A stretch of DNA of 64,000 nucleotides, taken from NCBI GenBank assembly GCA_022843945.1, contig JALHMR010000001.1:1-64000 (forward strand). Direction: 5' to 3'. The DNA is from Rhodospirillaceae bacterium (GTDB lineage Bacteria; Pseudomonadota; Alphaproteobacteria; CACIAM-22H2). Below, one piece after another: positions 41,823-49,061 of this stretch. The notes below the pieces were generated by a model. It did not search any database. It worked only from the letters and a program-made list of their open reading frames with translations, and was not told the origin of the DNA. Position numbers and translations under genes: made by a program. Position 1 is the stretch's first letter; the number at the start of each line of letters is the position of its first letter.

Positions 41823-41880
41823 ATGGAAACGGCCCCTAGGCTCCTCGGCGCGGGCGTGGAGAACCGGAATAGCGTGAGGT

Positions 41881-41975
41881 GGGAGGCTGGCAACGACCCG
41901 AACCGAAACTCGTTACGGCTGCTTCCTTCCGGACCTGACCGGGTTGGCGAGGAGTCCGTCCACCACCAACCTCCC
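41881..41975 (-). ncRNA. ffs: Signal recognition particle RNA, small bacterial (4.5S) type
   Basis: On the minus strand the tip of the hairpin reads GGTCAGGTCCGGAAGGAAGC followed by AGCCGTAACGA, the universally conserved SRP domain IV with the GGAA tetraloop and symmetric and asymmetric loops that bind Ffh. The ends GGGAGGTTGG (41975-41966) and CCAGCCTCCC (41890-41881) pair fully with one G-U, giving a single long hairpin of about 95 nt. Position directly upstream of dnaX is common in alphaproteobacteria. It targets membrane proteins to SecYEG together with Ffh. Confidence 0.96.
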
Positions 41976-41981
41976 GAGGGC

Positions 41982-42012
41982 ACTATATCAGCTTTCCGAG
42001 GCCCCGACGCAA
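41982..42012 (-). promoter_or_regulatory. Promoter of the SRP RNA gene
   Basis: On the minus strand TATAGT (41987-41982), preceded by TGA as part of an extended -10, lies 6 bp before the predicted first base of the RNA (41975). A -35-like TTGCGT (42012-42007) is 19 bp upstream, a little far. Placement relative to the RNA 5' end supports the -10 box. Confidence 0.6.
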
Positions 42013-42168
42013 GGGTGGCCGTGAGCCTCAGTCCCTCGAGGCAGGCGCCGCTGGCGTTCGCCAGGCGCACGGCACGGGCAGATTTTCCCAGACACTCAAA
42101 CCGCGTATTCCTGACAAAAGAACAAGCTTAAGATGCAGAACGTCGGCAGCTAATCCTGGGGGGTGTCA

Positions 42169-42837
42169 ATGGATGAATTTGGAACCGTCGTCGACCAGCT
42201 GGCAAAGATCGCGGCGGTCGCCGGAGGACTGATCGCCGCCTTCAAGGCCATCGATGAAATGCGCAAGAAGCGCGAGGAGGATGCGCGGCAACTCCAGTGG
42301 ACTCAGGCCAAGGAGGCGCAACGCATCCTAGAGGCGGGCCTGTCAACCAAACCCGTGCGCGATGCGCTGACCATGCTCGATTGGAGCCGTCCGTTCACCC
42401 TGCCCGACAATAGCGTCGTCCACATTTCCCAACAGGAAGCCAGAGACGCCCTGCGGACTCGAGGCTTGGGGTTCACGGACAAGGAGACCTACATCCGGGA
42501 TTGTTTCGACGCACTGTTCGGTTTCTTCGACCAGGTAGAGCAGGCGCTCAAGGTGAAGCTGGTCCTGTTCAACAATGTCGAGCCGGCGCTTGCCTACTAT
42601 GTCGGGCTGATGGCCCGTCACCGGCCTGTCTTCGAGGGCTTTATGACCAACTACCATTACCTCCAGGCCACGGATCTCGTGGCCAGGTTCGACATCTGGC
42701 GCGCTGAGGAAAGCGTCACATCCGATAGGGAGGAGCTCAACCATGGCAAGCAGGAAGCCCGGAAGGCGAAAAGCAGGCAGCGCAAGAACGTCGCGCGCCG
42801 CCAACCGGCCGCCGAAGACCAAGCAGCAAGCGCCTAG
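42169..42837 (+). CDS. Hypothetical protein with N-terminal helix and basic tail
   Basis: I do not recognise this 222-residue protein. It starts MDEFGTVVDQLAKIAAVAGG, with a weakly hydrophobic helix (AKIAAVAGGLIAAFKAI) that could touch a membrane, followed by a charged helix (EMRKKREEDARQLQWTQAKE). A conserved-looking core has LTMLDWSRPFTLPDNSVVHI, CFDALFGFFDQVEQALKVKL and EPALAYYVGLMARHRPVFEG, and the tail is very basic (KQEARKAKSRQRKNVARRQ). The start may be ATG 42169 or the GTG two codons earlier. Base composition is less GC-rich than the neighbourhood and it stands alone between SRP RNA and nudC. It may be a mobile or defence-associated gene, but no domain supports that. Confidence 0.6.
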   Translation: MDEFGTVVDQLAKIAAVAGGLIAAFKAIDEMRKKREEDARQLQWTQAKEAQRILEAGLSTKPVRDALTMLDWSRPFTLPDNSVVHISQQEARDALRTRGLGFTDKETYIRDCFDALFGFFDQVEQALKVKLVLFNNVEPALAYYVGLMARHRPVFEGFMTNYHYLQATDLVARFDIWRAEESVTSDREELNHGKQEARKAKSRQRKNVARRQPAAEDQAASA

Positions 42838-43040
42838 ACGATCGACCCGCGAAGAAGAACCCGGCGAACTGCCGCGCAAGGCCACGCGGCAGGCGACTGG
42901 GAGCCCGTATAGGGAAGAGGAAACGGGAGGAGGAGGAACACGAGCAATCGCGGGAACAGGTGGAGGAAGGCTGACTCTGCCGCCGCGCGACACCGGGGCG
43001 GCATTGCCAGAGCCCGCTGACCACGGCATTCTCCGGCCCG

Positions 43041-43949
43041 ATGAAACCCAATTTCTATGCCGGGCTGGAACTCGACCGCATGGCCGAGCGCCGCGGCGAC
43101 CAAGCCTGGATCGAGTCGCTCTTTCGTAAGCCCGACAGCCGCTTGGTGCCGGTCTGGCGCTCGCGCAACCTGGTGGTCGAGGGCGAAATGCCACAAGCGG
43201 TATTTCTGTCGACGATCGAGGTGTCGGCCACACTCAACGGCAGCACCATGTTCCTGGGCCTCCACGGGGAGACGGCCTATTTCGCCGCCGACCTCTCGCC
43301 GGTCGAGGAAGCGGCCCTGCCCGGCGTGGTGGGCCCCCAGGGCAAGTTCATCGACCTGCGCGCGGTGGGGGCGGTCATGGACCGCCAGCACGGCGCCCTG
43401 CTCGCTTACGCCCGCGGCCTCGCCCACTGGCACAGCCGGCACCAGTTCTGCGCCAATTGCGGCGCGCCGAGCGAGGCCGCCGAGGGCGGGCATGTCCGCA
43501 AATGCACGAGCGCGGCCTGCGCAGCCCAGCATTTCCCGCGCACCGATCCCGCCGTCATCATGCTGGTGACCCACGGGGACAAGGCTTTCCTCGCCCGCAA
43601 CAACCGCTTTCCCTTCCCGATGTATTCGACGCTGGCCGGCTTCGTCGAGCCGGGCGAAAGCCTCGAGGAGACGGTGGCCCGCGAGGTTTGGGAGGAGGCG
43701 CAGATCCGGGTGACCGACGTGCGTTACCAGTCCTCGCAGCCCTGGCCGTTCCCCTGCTCGATCATGCTCGGCTTCCGGGCCCGCGCCCTGAGCCTGGATT
43801 ACAAGATCGACAATATCGAGCTGATCGACGCCGGCTGGTTCGACCGGGCGCACTTGCGCGCCCGCCACGACCCCGACAAGTTCCGCACGCCGCGCGGCGA
43901 CTCGATTGCCCGGCGCCTGATCGACGAGTGGATCGCCGAGGAGCCGTGA
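43041..43949 (+). CDS. nudC: NAD(H) pyrophosphatase, NudC family
   Basis: A 302-residue Nudix hydrolase that splits NAD(H) and can remove NAD caps from RNA. The zinc finger begins FCANCGAPSEAAEGGHVRKC, the Nudix box GFVEPGESLEETVAREVWEE is complete, and the NudC-specific SQPWPFPCSIMLGF follows. The N-terminal domain is the usual NUDIX-like fold. Its stop overlaps the GTG of the next gene by 4 bp (GTGA), so it opens a three-gene operon. The 203 bp upstream contain no convincing gene. Confidence 0.94.
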   Translation: MKPNFYAGLELDRMAERRGDQAWIESLFRKPDSRLVPVWRSRNLVVEGEMPQAVFLSTIEVSATLNGSTMFLGLHGETAYFAADLSPVEEAALPGVVGPQGKFIDLRAVGAVMDRQHGALLAYARGLAHWHSRHQFCANCGAPSEAAEGGHVRKCTSAACAAQHFPRTDPAVIMLVTHGDKAFLARNNRFPFPMYSTLAGFVEPGESLEETVAREVWEEAQIRVTDVRYQSSQPWPFPCSIMLGFRARALSLDYKIDNIELIDAGWFDRAHLRARHDPDKFRTPRGDSIARRLIDEWIAEEP

Positions 43950-44959
43950 CCCTCGTCGCCGCCGAACAGGGCGAGGTGTGCGATGCTCTCGTGCGGATGG
44001 GCCTCGTGCGCAGCGGCGATTCCCCCGAGTTCGAGCGCCTGACCGGCGGGGTATCCTCGGATATCTGGAAGGTCGAGGTCCCCGGTCGTCCCGCGTTCTG
44101 CGTCAAGCGCGCGCTCAGCCAGCTGCGCGTGGCCCAGGAATGGAAGGCGCCGGTCGAGCGCAACGGCTATGAGATCGCCTGGATGCAGACCGCCGCGGCC
44201 GTGGTGCCGCAGGCCGTGCCGCGCATCCTCGGCGTCGACCCGCAGGCGCGGCTGTTCGCCATGGAGTATCTCGATCCCGGGCGCTACGTGCTCTGGAAAC
44301 AGCAGCTGCGCGATGGCATCGCATTGGTCGACACCGCACAGGCGGCGGCCAGGGCCCTGGCCCGCGTGCACGCGGCGACGGCCGGGCAGATCCAGGTCGC
44401 CGAGCGCTTCCCGACCGACGCGATCTTCCATGCCATCCGCCTCGAACCCTACCTGCTGGCGACGGCCAAGCGGCATCCGGACCTGGCGCCCGCTTTGAAC
44501 ACGTTGGTCGAGACGACCGCGCGAACCAAGCGCGCGCTGGTGCACGGCGATGTCAGCCCCAAGAACATCCTCATCGGACCCGACGGGCCGGTGTTCCTCG
44601 ACGCCGAATGCGCCTGGTACGGCGATCCGGCCTTCGACGTCGCCTTCTGCCTCAACCACCTGCTGCTCAAGGCCGTGTGGAACCGCGGGGCGGTCGACGG
44701 CTTCCTCGCCTGCTACGACGCCTTTGCGGCAGCGTACTTCGATCGCGTGACCTGGGAATCGCCGGCCGACCTGGAGCAGCGCACGGCGCGCCTGCTGCCC
44801 GGCCTGTTCCTGGCCCGCGTCGATGGCAAGTCGCCGGTGGAATACATCACCCAGGACAGCGATCGCGACCTCGTGCGGAGCACCGCGATCCCCCTGCTGC
44901 GCCAGCCGCCGAAGCACCTGGCTCAGATCCGCGACGCCTGGAAGAGGACTCTGCAGTGA
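43946..44959 (+). CDS. Aminoglycoside phosphotransferase-fold small-molecule kinase
   Basis: A 337-residue protein of the APH/choline kinase fold. The start is a GTG overlapping the nudC stop. Kinase landmarks are the Gly-rich LTGGVSSDIWKVE with FCVKRALSQL (ATP-anchoring Lys), the hinge region FAMEYLDPG, the catalytic HGDVSPKNILIG and the metal-binding DAECAWYGDPAFDVAFCLNH. Members phosphorylate sugars, amino alcohols, nucleosides or antibiotics. The LTGGVSSDIWKV opening is common to many uncharacterised bacterial kinases. Its close coupling on both sides (GTGA overlaps with nudC and the enolase paralogue) suggests that it makes the substrate for the enolase-like enzyme. Confidence 0.88.
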   Translation: MTLVAAEQGEVCDALVRMGLVRSGDSPEFERLTGGVSSDIWKVEVPGRPAFCVKRALSQLRVAQEWKAPVERNGYEIAWMQTAAAVVPQAVPRILGVDPQARLFAMEYLDPGRYVLWKQQLRDGIALVDTAQAAARALARVHAATAGQIQVAERFPTDAIFHAIRLEPYLLATAKRHPDLAPALNTLVETTARTKRALVHGDVSPKNILIGPDGPVFLDAECAWYGDPAFDVAFCLNHLLLKAVWNRGAVDGFLACYDAFAAAYFDRVTWESPADLEQRTARLLPGLFLARVDGKSPVEYITQDSDRDLVRSTAIPLLRQPPKHLAQIRDAWKRTLQ

Positions 44960-46221
44960 GGATCGAGAAAGTCATTGGCCGGCGCGTCTGGGATTCGCGC
45001 GGGCGGCCCACGGTCGAGGCCGAGATCCATGTCGCCGGCGGTTTCGTCGGCCGGGCGATCGCCCCCGCGGGTGCTTCCGCCGGCTCGGGCGAGGCCGTCG
45101 ATTTGCGGGACGGCGGCAAGGCCTTCGGCGGGCTCGACGTCGGCAAAGCCGTCGGGAATGTCGGCGGCGAGATCGCGGCTCTCCTCGTCGGCCGGGACGT
45201 GCACGACCAGGAGGGCTGCGACCGGGCTCTCATCGATTGCGACGGGACTGCGAACAAGAGCCGGCTCGGCGGCAATGCGCTGGTGGCCGTGTCGATGGCG
45301 CTTGCCCATGCCGCCGCGGCCGCGCGTAGGCTGCCGCTGTGGAAGCATCTGAGCGGCGGCCGGCCGCCGCGCGTCGCCGTGCCCGAGATCCAGATCTACG
45401 GCGGCGGCGCGCATGCCGGGCGGCGCGTCGACCTGCAGGACTTCATGGTCATCGCCACCGGCGCCACGTCGTTTGCCCAGGCTCTCGACTGGACGGCGGA
45501 AATCTATCGCCATGCCGGGCTGATCCTGGCCCGCGACAGCCGCCTGCACGGGGTGGCCGACGAGGGCGGCCACTGGCCGGCCTTCAGCAGCAACGAGGAA
45601 GCGCTCGACTGCCTGGTGCAGGCCATCGCCGCGGCAGGCTTTCGCACCCCCGATCAGGTCGCCATCTCGCTCGACATCGCGGCGACACAGCTCTGGCAGG
45701 ACGGGCGCTACCGCCTCGGCCTCGAAAAGCGCGAACTGACCAGCCAACAGTTCGAAACGCTTCTCGCCGGCTGGCTCGAGCGCTACCCGGTCGTGGCGAT
45801 CGAAGACCCGGTCGCCGAGAACGAGATGGCGGCGATGGCGCGCTTCACCGCGCGGGTACGCCAGCGGGCCATCATCATCGGCGACGATTTCCTGGTGACC
45901 AATGCCGGCCGCATCCAGCAGGCGGCCGAGAAGGCCGCCGTCACCGCCGCCCTGATCAAGCCCAACCAGGCCGGCACCTTGACCGAAACCAAGGCCGCCT
46001 TCGACGCCGCCGGGAAGGCCGGCATGCGCACCATCATCTCCGCCCGCTCCGGCGAAACCGAGGATGTGACGATCTGTCACCTCGCTGCCGGCTGGGGGGC
46101 GGACGTGCTGAAGGTCGGCTCCTTCGCCCGCTCCGAGCGCATGGCCAAATGGAACGAGTGCCTGCGCCTGGCCGAGATCGAGGGCGCCAGCTTCACCGCC
46201 TGGCGTCCTACTTCCGTCTAA
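44956..46221 (+). CDS. Divergent enolase paralogue
   Basis: A 421-residue enolase-superfamily protein of the phosphopyruvate hydratase type, starting with a GTG that overlaps the kinase stop. Compared with E. coli enolase it retains the N-terminal VWDSRGRPTVEAEI, S41, H153 (GGAHAG), E203 (ADEGGHWP), Mg ligands D240, E283 and D310/D311, the base K335 (LIKPNQAGTLTET) and K386 (LKVGSFARSERMAKWN). Two changes affect the active site: the metal-loop Glu of QEF is Asp (D162), and the catalytic His of SHRSGETED is Ala (A363). Metal binding and proton abstraction look possible, but normal 2-phosphoglycerate dehydration is doubtful. Genuine glycolytic enolase is expected elsewhere in the genome. Probably acts on a related phosphate ester. 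Confidence 0.85.
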   Translation: MRIEKVIGRRVWDSRGRPTVEAEIHVAGGFVGRAIAPAGASAGSGEAVDLRDGGKAFGGLDVGKAVGNVGGEIAALLVGRDVHDQEGCDRALIDCDGTANKSRLGGNALVAVSMALAHAAAAARRLPLWKHLSGGRPPRVAVPEIQIYGGGAHAGRRVDLQDFMVIATGATSFAQALDWTAEIYRHAGLILARDSRLHGVADEGGHWPAFSSNEEALDCLVQAIAAAGFRTPDQVAISLDIAATQLWQDGRYRLGLEKRELTSQQFETLLAGWLERYPVVAIEDPVAENEMAAMARFTARVRQRAIIIGDDFLVTNAGRIQQAAEKAAVTAALIKPNQAGTLTETKAAFDAAGKAGMRTIISARSGETEDVTICHLAAGWGADVLKVGSFARSERMAKWNECLRLAEIEGASFTAWRPTSV

Positions 46222-46338
46222 GCTCAATCACTTAGGCGTTACTAATCCAGCCGCGCGGGGCGTGCGTAGAAATTGCACGTCGTTGGGGTCGGCCACGGCG
46301 AAAACCGCAACCGGTTCATTCACCGTTGGGAGAATCCA

Positions 46339-46947
46339 ATGACCCCGTCCTCTATCGCTGTGCCTACCGGCCCCATCGCCAAGGGTCTCATCACCGAACG
46401 TCGCGCCTTTTTCCGTGCCGCCGGAGCCGCCACCCTGTCCGCCACCGCCGTCGCCCTGATGGCCGGCTGTGAATCCATGGCCCAGGGCAACATGACCGCG
46501 GCCGATGTGAACATCCTCAACGTGGCGCTGGGCCTCGAGCACGAGGCGATCAACGCCTATCAGCTCGGCGCCGAGAGCGGCCTGCTGCAGCAGCCCGTGC
46601 TCAACACCGCCGTCGCCTTCCAGACCCACCACAAGGAGCATCGCGACGCGCTGATCGCCACCATCCGCAAGATGGGCGGCATGCCGGTCGCCGAGAAGCC
46701 GAAGGCCGAGTACGCCCGGGCGCTCAACGCCGGATCCTTGCGCAACCAGGCCGATGTCCTCAAGCTCGCCCAGCGTCTCGAGCGCGGGGCGGCCAACGCC
46801 TATCTCGGCGTCATTCCCTCCTTCGGCGACAAGGGTCTCGCCCAGGTCGCCGCTCGCCTCGCCGCCGACGAGACGATGCACTGGACCGCGCTGACCAGCG
46901 CCATGGGCGAGATGCTGCCGCAAAAGGCCCTGACGTTCGGCGCCTGA
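46339..46947 (+). CDS. Tat-exported lipoprotein with ferritin-like domain
   Basis: A 202-residue protein. The N-terminus has a twin-arginine signal (TERRAFFRAAGAATLSATAV) running into a lipobox LMAGC with C44, so it is likely exported folded and lipid-anchored. The mature part is a four-helix ferritin-like domain with candidate metal ligands in E67/E69 (LGLEHEAINAYQLG), H97-H98 and H101 (THHKEHRDAL), the Glu of RLERGAANAY and DETMHW. The ligand set suits a di-metal centre. GGGAGA precedes the ATG. A strong terminator follows, separating it from the cytochrome c gene. The role may be metal or peroxide handling in the periplasm; this is inference. Confidence 0.85.
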   Translation: MTPSSIAVPTGPIAKGLITERRAFFRAAGAATLSATAVALMAGCESMAQGNMTAADVNILNVALGLEHEAINAYQLGAESGLLQQPVLNTAVAFQTHHKEHRDALIATIRKMGGMPVAEKPKAEYARALNAGSLRNQADVLKLAQRLERGAANAYLGVIPSFGDKGLAQVAARLAADETMHWTALTSAMGEMLPQKALTFGA

Positions 46948-46972
46948 AGCACCGGACGCCTTGGTGGGGCGC

Positions 46973-47001
46973 CCCCGCGACGGCCGACCCCTGTCGCGGG
47001 G
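46973..47001 (+). terminator. Hairpin terminator after the ferritin-like gene
   Basis: CCCCGCGAC (46973-46981) and GTCGCGGGG (46993-47001) form a perfect 9-bp GC stem with an 11-base loop, followed by CCGTTT. The T-run is short. Confidence 0.65.
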
Positions 47002-47040
47002 CCGTTTCCGCCCACCCTTTCACTGTTCCGGAGCTGTCCC

Positions 47041-47415
47041 ATGAATTCGCGCCGATGGCTGCCCGCTGCCCTGGCGCTCGTTCCGGCCTTCGTCGATCCG
47101 GCGTTGGCCAACGGCAATGCCGAGCGCGGCCGTGATCTCTACGAAAGCCGCTGCATCAGCTGTCATTCGCTCGATGCCAACCGCATCGGCCCCAAGCATC
47201 GCGGCGTTTACGGCCGCAAGGCCGGCTCGGTGCCTGAGTTCACCTACTCGCCGGCGGTCAAAAGCTCGTCGGTGGTCTGGAACGACCAGACCCTGATGCG
47301 CTGGCTGACCAACCCGCAGGAGGTGATTCCCGGCCAGCGCATGAACTTCCGCGTCTCGCAGCCGCAGGACCGCGCCGACATCGTCGCCTATCTCAAGAAA
47401 GAGTCCGGCCAGTAA
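47041..47415 (+). CDS. Class I cytochrome c, periplasmic
   Basis: A 124-residue secreted haem protein. A signal peptide (MNSRRWLPAALALVPAFVDP, cleavage after ALA) precedes NGNAERGRDLYESRCISCHS with the haem site C38-I-S-C41-H42. The distal methionine lies in IPGQRMNFRVS. The pattern GPKHRGVYGRKAGSVPEFTY places it in the cytochrome c2/c550 group of alphaproteobacteria, which carry electrons between membrane complexes. A GC-rich hairpin with TTT follows. Confidence 0.93.
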   Translation: MNSRRWLPAALALVPAFVDPALANGNAERGRDLYESRCISCHSLDANRIGPKHRGVYGRKAGSVPEFTYSPAVKSSSVVWNDQTLMRWLTNPQEVIPGQRMNFRVSQPQDRADIVAYLKKESGQ

Positions 47416-47419
47416 GCGC

Positions 47420-47451
47420 CGAGGCGGCCGGGCCTACCCGCCGCCTCGTTT
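47420..47451 (+). terminator. Rho-independent terminator after cytochrome c
   Basis: CGAGGCGGC (47420-47428) and GCCGCCTCG (47440-47448) form a perfect 9-bp stem around CGGGCCTACCC, followed by TTTC. It starts 5 bp after the stop codon. Confidence 0.75.
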
Positions 47452-47573
47452 CATGCTAGCATCGGGTATCGTCGGCAAACGCAACCCGGGCGCCGGCGGC
47501 TGAGAGACAAGCAGGCCCCACCAAACGCGGGCCTCGCGTGCTCCCGCCTCCCTCGTTGCGGACGGAGCGTCCC

Positions 47574-47882
47574 ATGCTGGATAAACCAGTCGATCTCGAC
47601 GCCCATCGCGGCATGTCGGCCCAGAGATCCACGAAACTCCGCCGGGGACTGCTCGAAGTGCGCGCCGATCAGGCCGCTTTGCGACGGCGCCGCGAGGAGC
47701 TCGAGACCTGCCTGCTGGCGGCGCCGGCGGTGACCTGGTCGGAAGCCGCGGCCAAAGCCCGCTATCTCATCCAGCTCTTTGCCGCGACGCCCGAGGCCGG
47801 CGATCCGCGACGCCGAAAGCTGATCGCCACGGTGCTCGATGAGCTGACGCGTCTCTCGGACGGACCGAAGCCCGATGCCTGA
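47574..47882 (+). CDS. Small hypothetical alpha-helical protein, 102 residues
   Basis: A short charged protein starting MLDKPVDLDAHRGMSAQRST. It is mostly helical and Arg-rich (LRRGLLEVRADQAALRRRRE), with a central AVTWSEAAAKARYLIQLFAA and a helix ending LIATVLDELTRLSDG. Similar small proteins with this DLDAHRGM opening are common in alphaproteobacteria, with no known role. GGACGGAG precedes the ATG. The downstream 81-residue gene starts 35 bp later and probably shares its transcript. Confidence 0.72.
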   Translation: MLDKPVDLDAHRGMSAQRSTKLRRGLLEVRADQAALRRRREELETCLLAAPAVTWSEAAAKARYLIQLFAATPEAGDPRRRKLIATVLDELTRLSDGPKPDA

Positions 47883-47917
47883 TCGTTTCCTTGCTCATCC
47901 GGGAGAGTGAACCGGCA

Positions 47918-48163
47918 ATGAAAGATCGGGGAGATGCGCGCCGCCGCGAGAATGCCCTGGCAGCCCGGATGTCCGCCTATCTGGAGTTCATCAGCCAGCG
48001 GGGCTCGGACGCCGGGTTCAACGAGGTCACCGGCCAGGATCTTCGGGACCTGCGGCAGGCGGCGATCGCTGACGATCTGGTCGTGGTGGAGACGGTCGGC
48101 CTGACCCTGACCGAGAAAGGGCGCTGGATGCTGGCCACCGCCGCCCAGGAGAAGCGCTCCTGA
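47918..48163 (+). CDS. Small hypothetical protein, 81 residues
   Basis: It starts MKDRGDARRRENALAARMSA with a GGGAGAG ribosome site. The middle, FNEVTGQDLRDLRQAAIADD, and the end, VETVGLTLTEKGRWMLATAA, look like the wing and final helix of a winged-helix fold, but the domain is too short to be sure. It follows the 102-residue protein on the same strand. No function can be given. Confidence 0.65.
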   Translation: MKDRGDARRRENALAARMSAYLEFISQRGSDAGFNEVTGQDLRDLRQAAIADDLVVVETVGLTLTEKGRWMLATAAQEKRS

Positions 48164-48179
48164 AGGAAGCAGCCCCGGC

Positions 48180-49058
48180 CTAGTCGTCGCCGCTGGCGCC
48201 GCCCTTCAGGCGATGCGGATGGGCGTGATAGACACCCAGAATCTTCACTTCGTGCGAGAAGAAGCGCAGTTCATCGAGCGCCAAGGCCAGCGCGCGATCC
48301 CTGGGGTGGCCTTCGACGTCCGAATAGAACAGCGTCGCCTCGAAGCGGCCGCCGACCATGTAGCTCTCGAGCTTGGTCATGTTGACGCCGTTGGTGGCGA
48401 AGCCGCCCATCGCCTTGTAGAGCGCGGCCGGCACGTTGCGCACGCGGAAGACGAAGCTGGTGATCACCGGACCCTTGCGCTTGTCGGGGTCGACGGTCTC
48501 GCGCGACAGCACGATGAAGCGCGTCGTGTTGTGCTCGGCGTCCTCGATGTTCCGGCGCAGTGACTTGAGGCCGTAGATCTTGCCCGCCAGCTCCGAGGCG
48601 ATGGCGGCGCGCGTGTTGTCGCCGGCCTTCGCCACCTCGGCGGCCGAGCCGGCCGTGTCGGCGCCGACCACGCGCTTGAGGCCGAGCTGGCGTGTCACCT
48701 TGCGGCACTGGTCGAGCGCCTGGACGTGGCTCTGCACGGTCTTGAGCGTCTTGAGGGTGGCCCCGGACACCGCCAGAAGGTGGTGCTCGACCCGCTGGAA
48801 ATGCTCGCCGACGATATGCAGCTCCGAATGCGGCAGAAGCTGGTGCGGCTCGGCGACGCGGCCGGCGACGGAGTTTTCGATCGGGATCATGGCCAGCCGG
48901 GCGCGCCCGGTGCGCACGGCGTCGAAGGCATCCTCGAAGCCCGGGCAGGGCAGCGTTTCCATGCGCGGAAAGGCCGTGCGGCAGGCGAGGTCGGAATAGG
49001 CTCCCGGCTGCCCCTGAAAGGCGATACGGCCGGTGGCCGGCTGCTTGGATCGGCTCAT
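48180..49058 (-). CDS. pheA: Prephenate dehydratase
   Basis: A 292-residue enzyme converting prephenate to phenylpyruvate for phenylalanine synthesis. It has GRIAFQGQPGAYSDLACRTA, the substrate-binding IPIENSVAGRV, SHVQALDQCRK, the catalytic NTTRFIVLSRE and a C-terminal ACT domain (SFVFRVRNVPAALYKAMGGF, NGVNMTKLESYMVGG). In the ACT domain the usual ESRP motif is ESYM, as often in alphaproteobacteria, so feedback may differ. No chorismate mutase domain is fused. It starts 3 bp after the kdsB stop. Confidence 0.95.
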   Translation of the reverse strand: MSRSKQPATGRIAFQGQPGAYSDLACRTAFPRMETLPCPGFEDAFDAVRTGRARLAMIPIENSVAGRVAEPHQLLPHSELHIVGEHFQRVEHHLLAVSGATLKTLKTVQSHVQALDQCRKVTRQLGLKRVVGADTAGSAAEVAKAGDNTRAAIASELAGKIYGLKSLRRNIEDAEHNTTRFIVLSRETVDPDKRKGPVITSFVFRVRNVPAALYKAMGGFATNGVNMTKLESYMVGGRFEATLFYSDVEGHPRDRALALALDELRFFSHEVKILGVYHAHPHRLKGGASGDD

Positions 49059-49061
49059 TGT

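Noticed and set aside
42743-43129. A 128-codon plus-strand frame bridging the 42169-42837 gene and nudC
   Set aside because: It overlaps both genes in another frame, is low-complexity (Arg, Pro, Gly, Thr) and has no ribosome site.
44956-46221. Annotation as the glycolytic enolase (eno)
   Set aside because: The catalytic His is Ala, a metal-loop Glu is Asp, and the gene sits in an operon with an uncharacterised kinase, so the standard name would mislead.
47490-47573. Possible TPP riboswitch because of GGCTGAGAGAC upstream of the 102-residue gene
   Set aside because: Only the CTGAGA core is present; the second conserved half (ACCTGAT and the GCGTAGGGA-like end) is absent, and the downstream gene has no link with thiamine.
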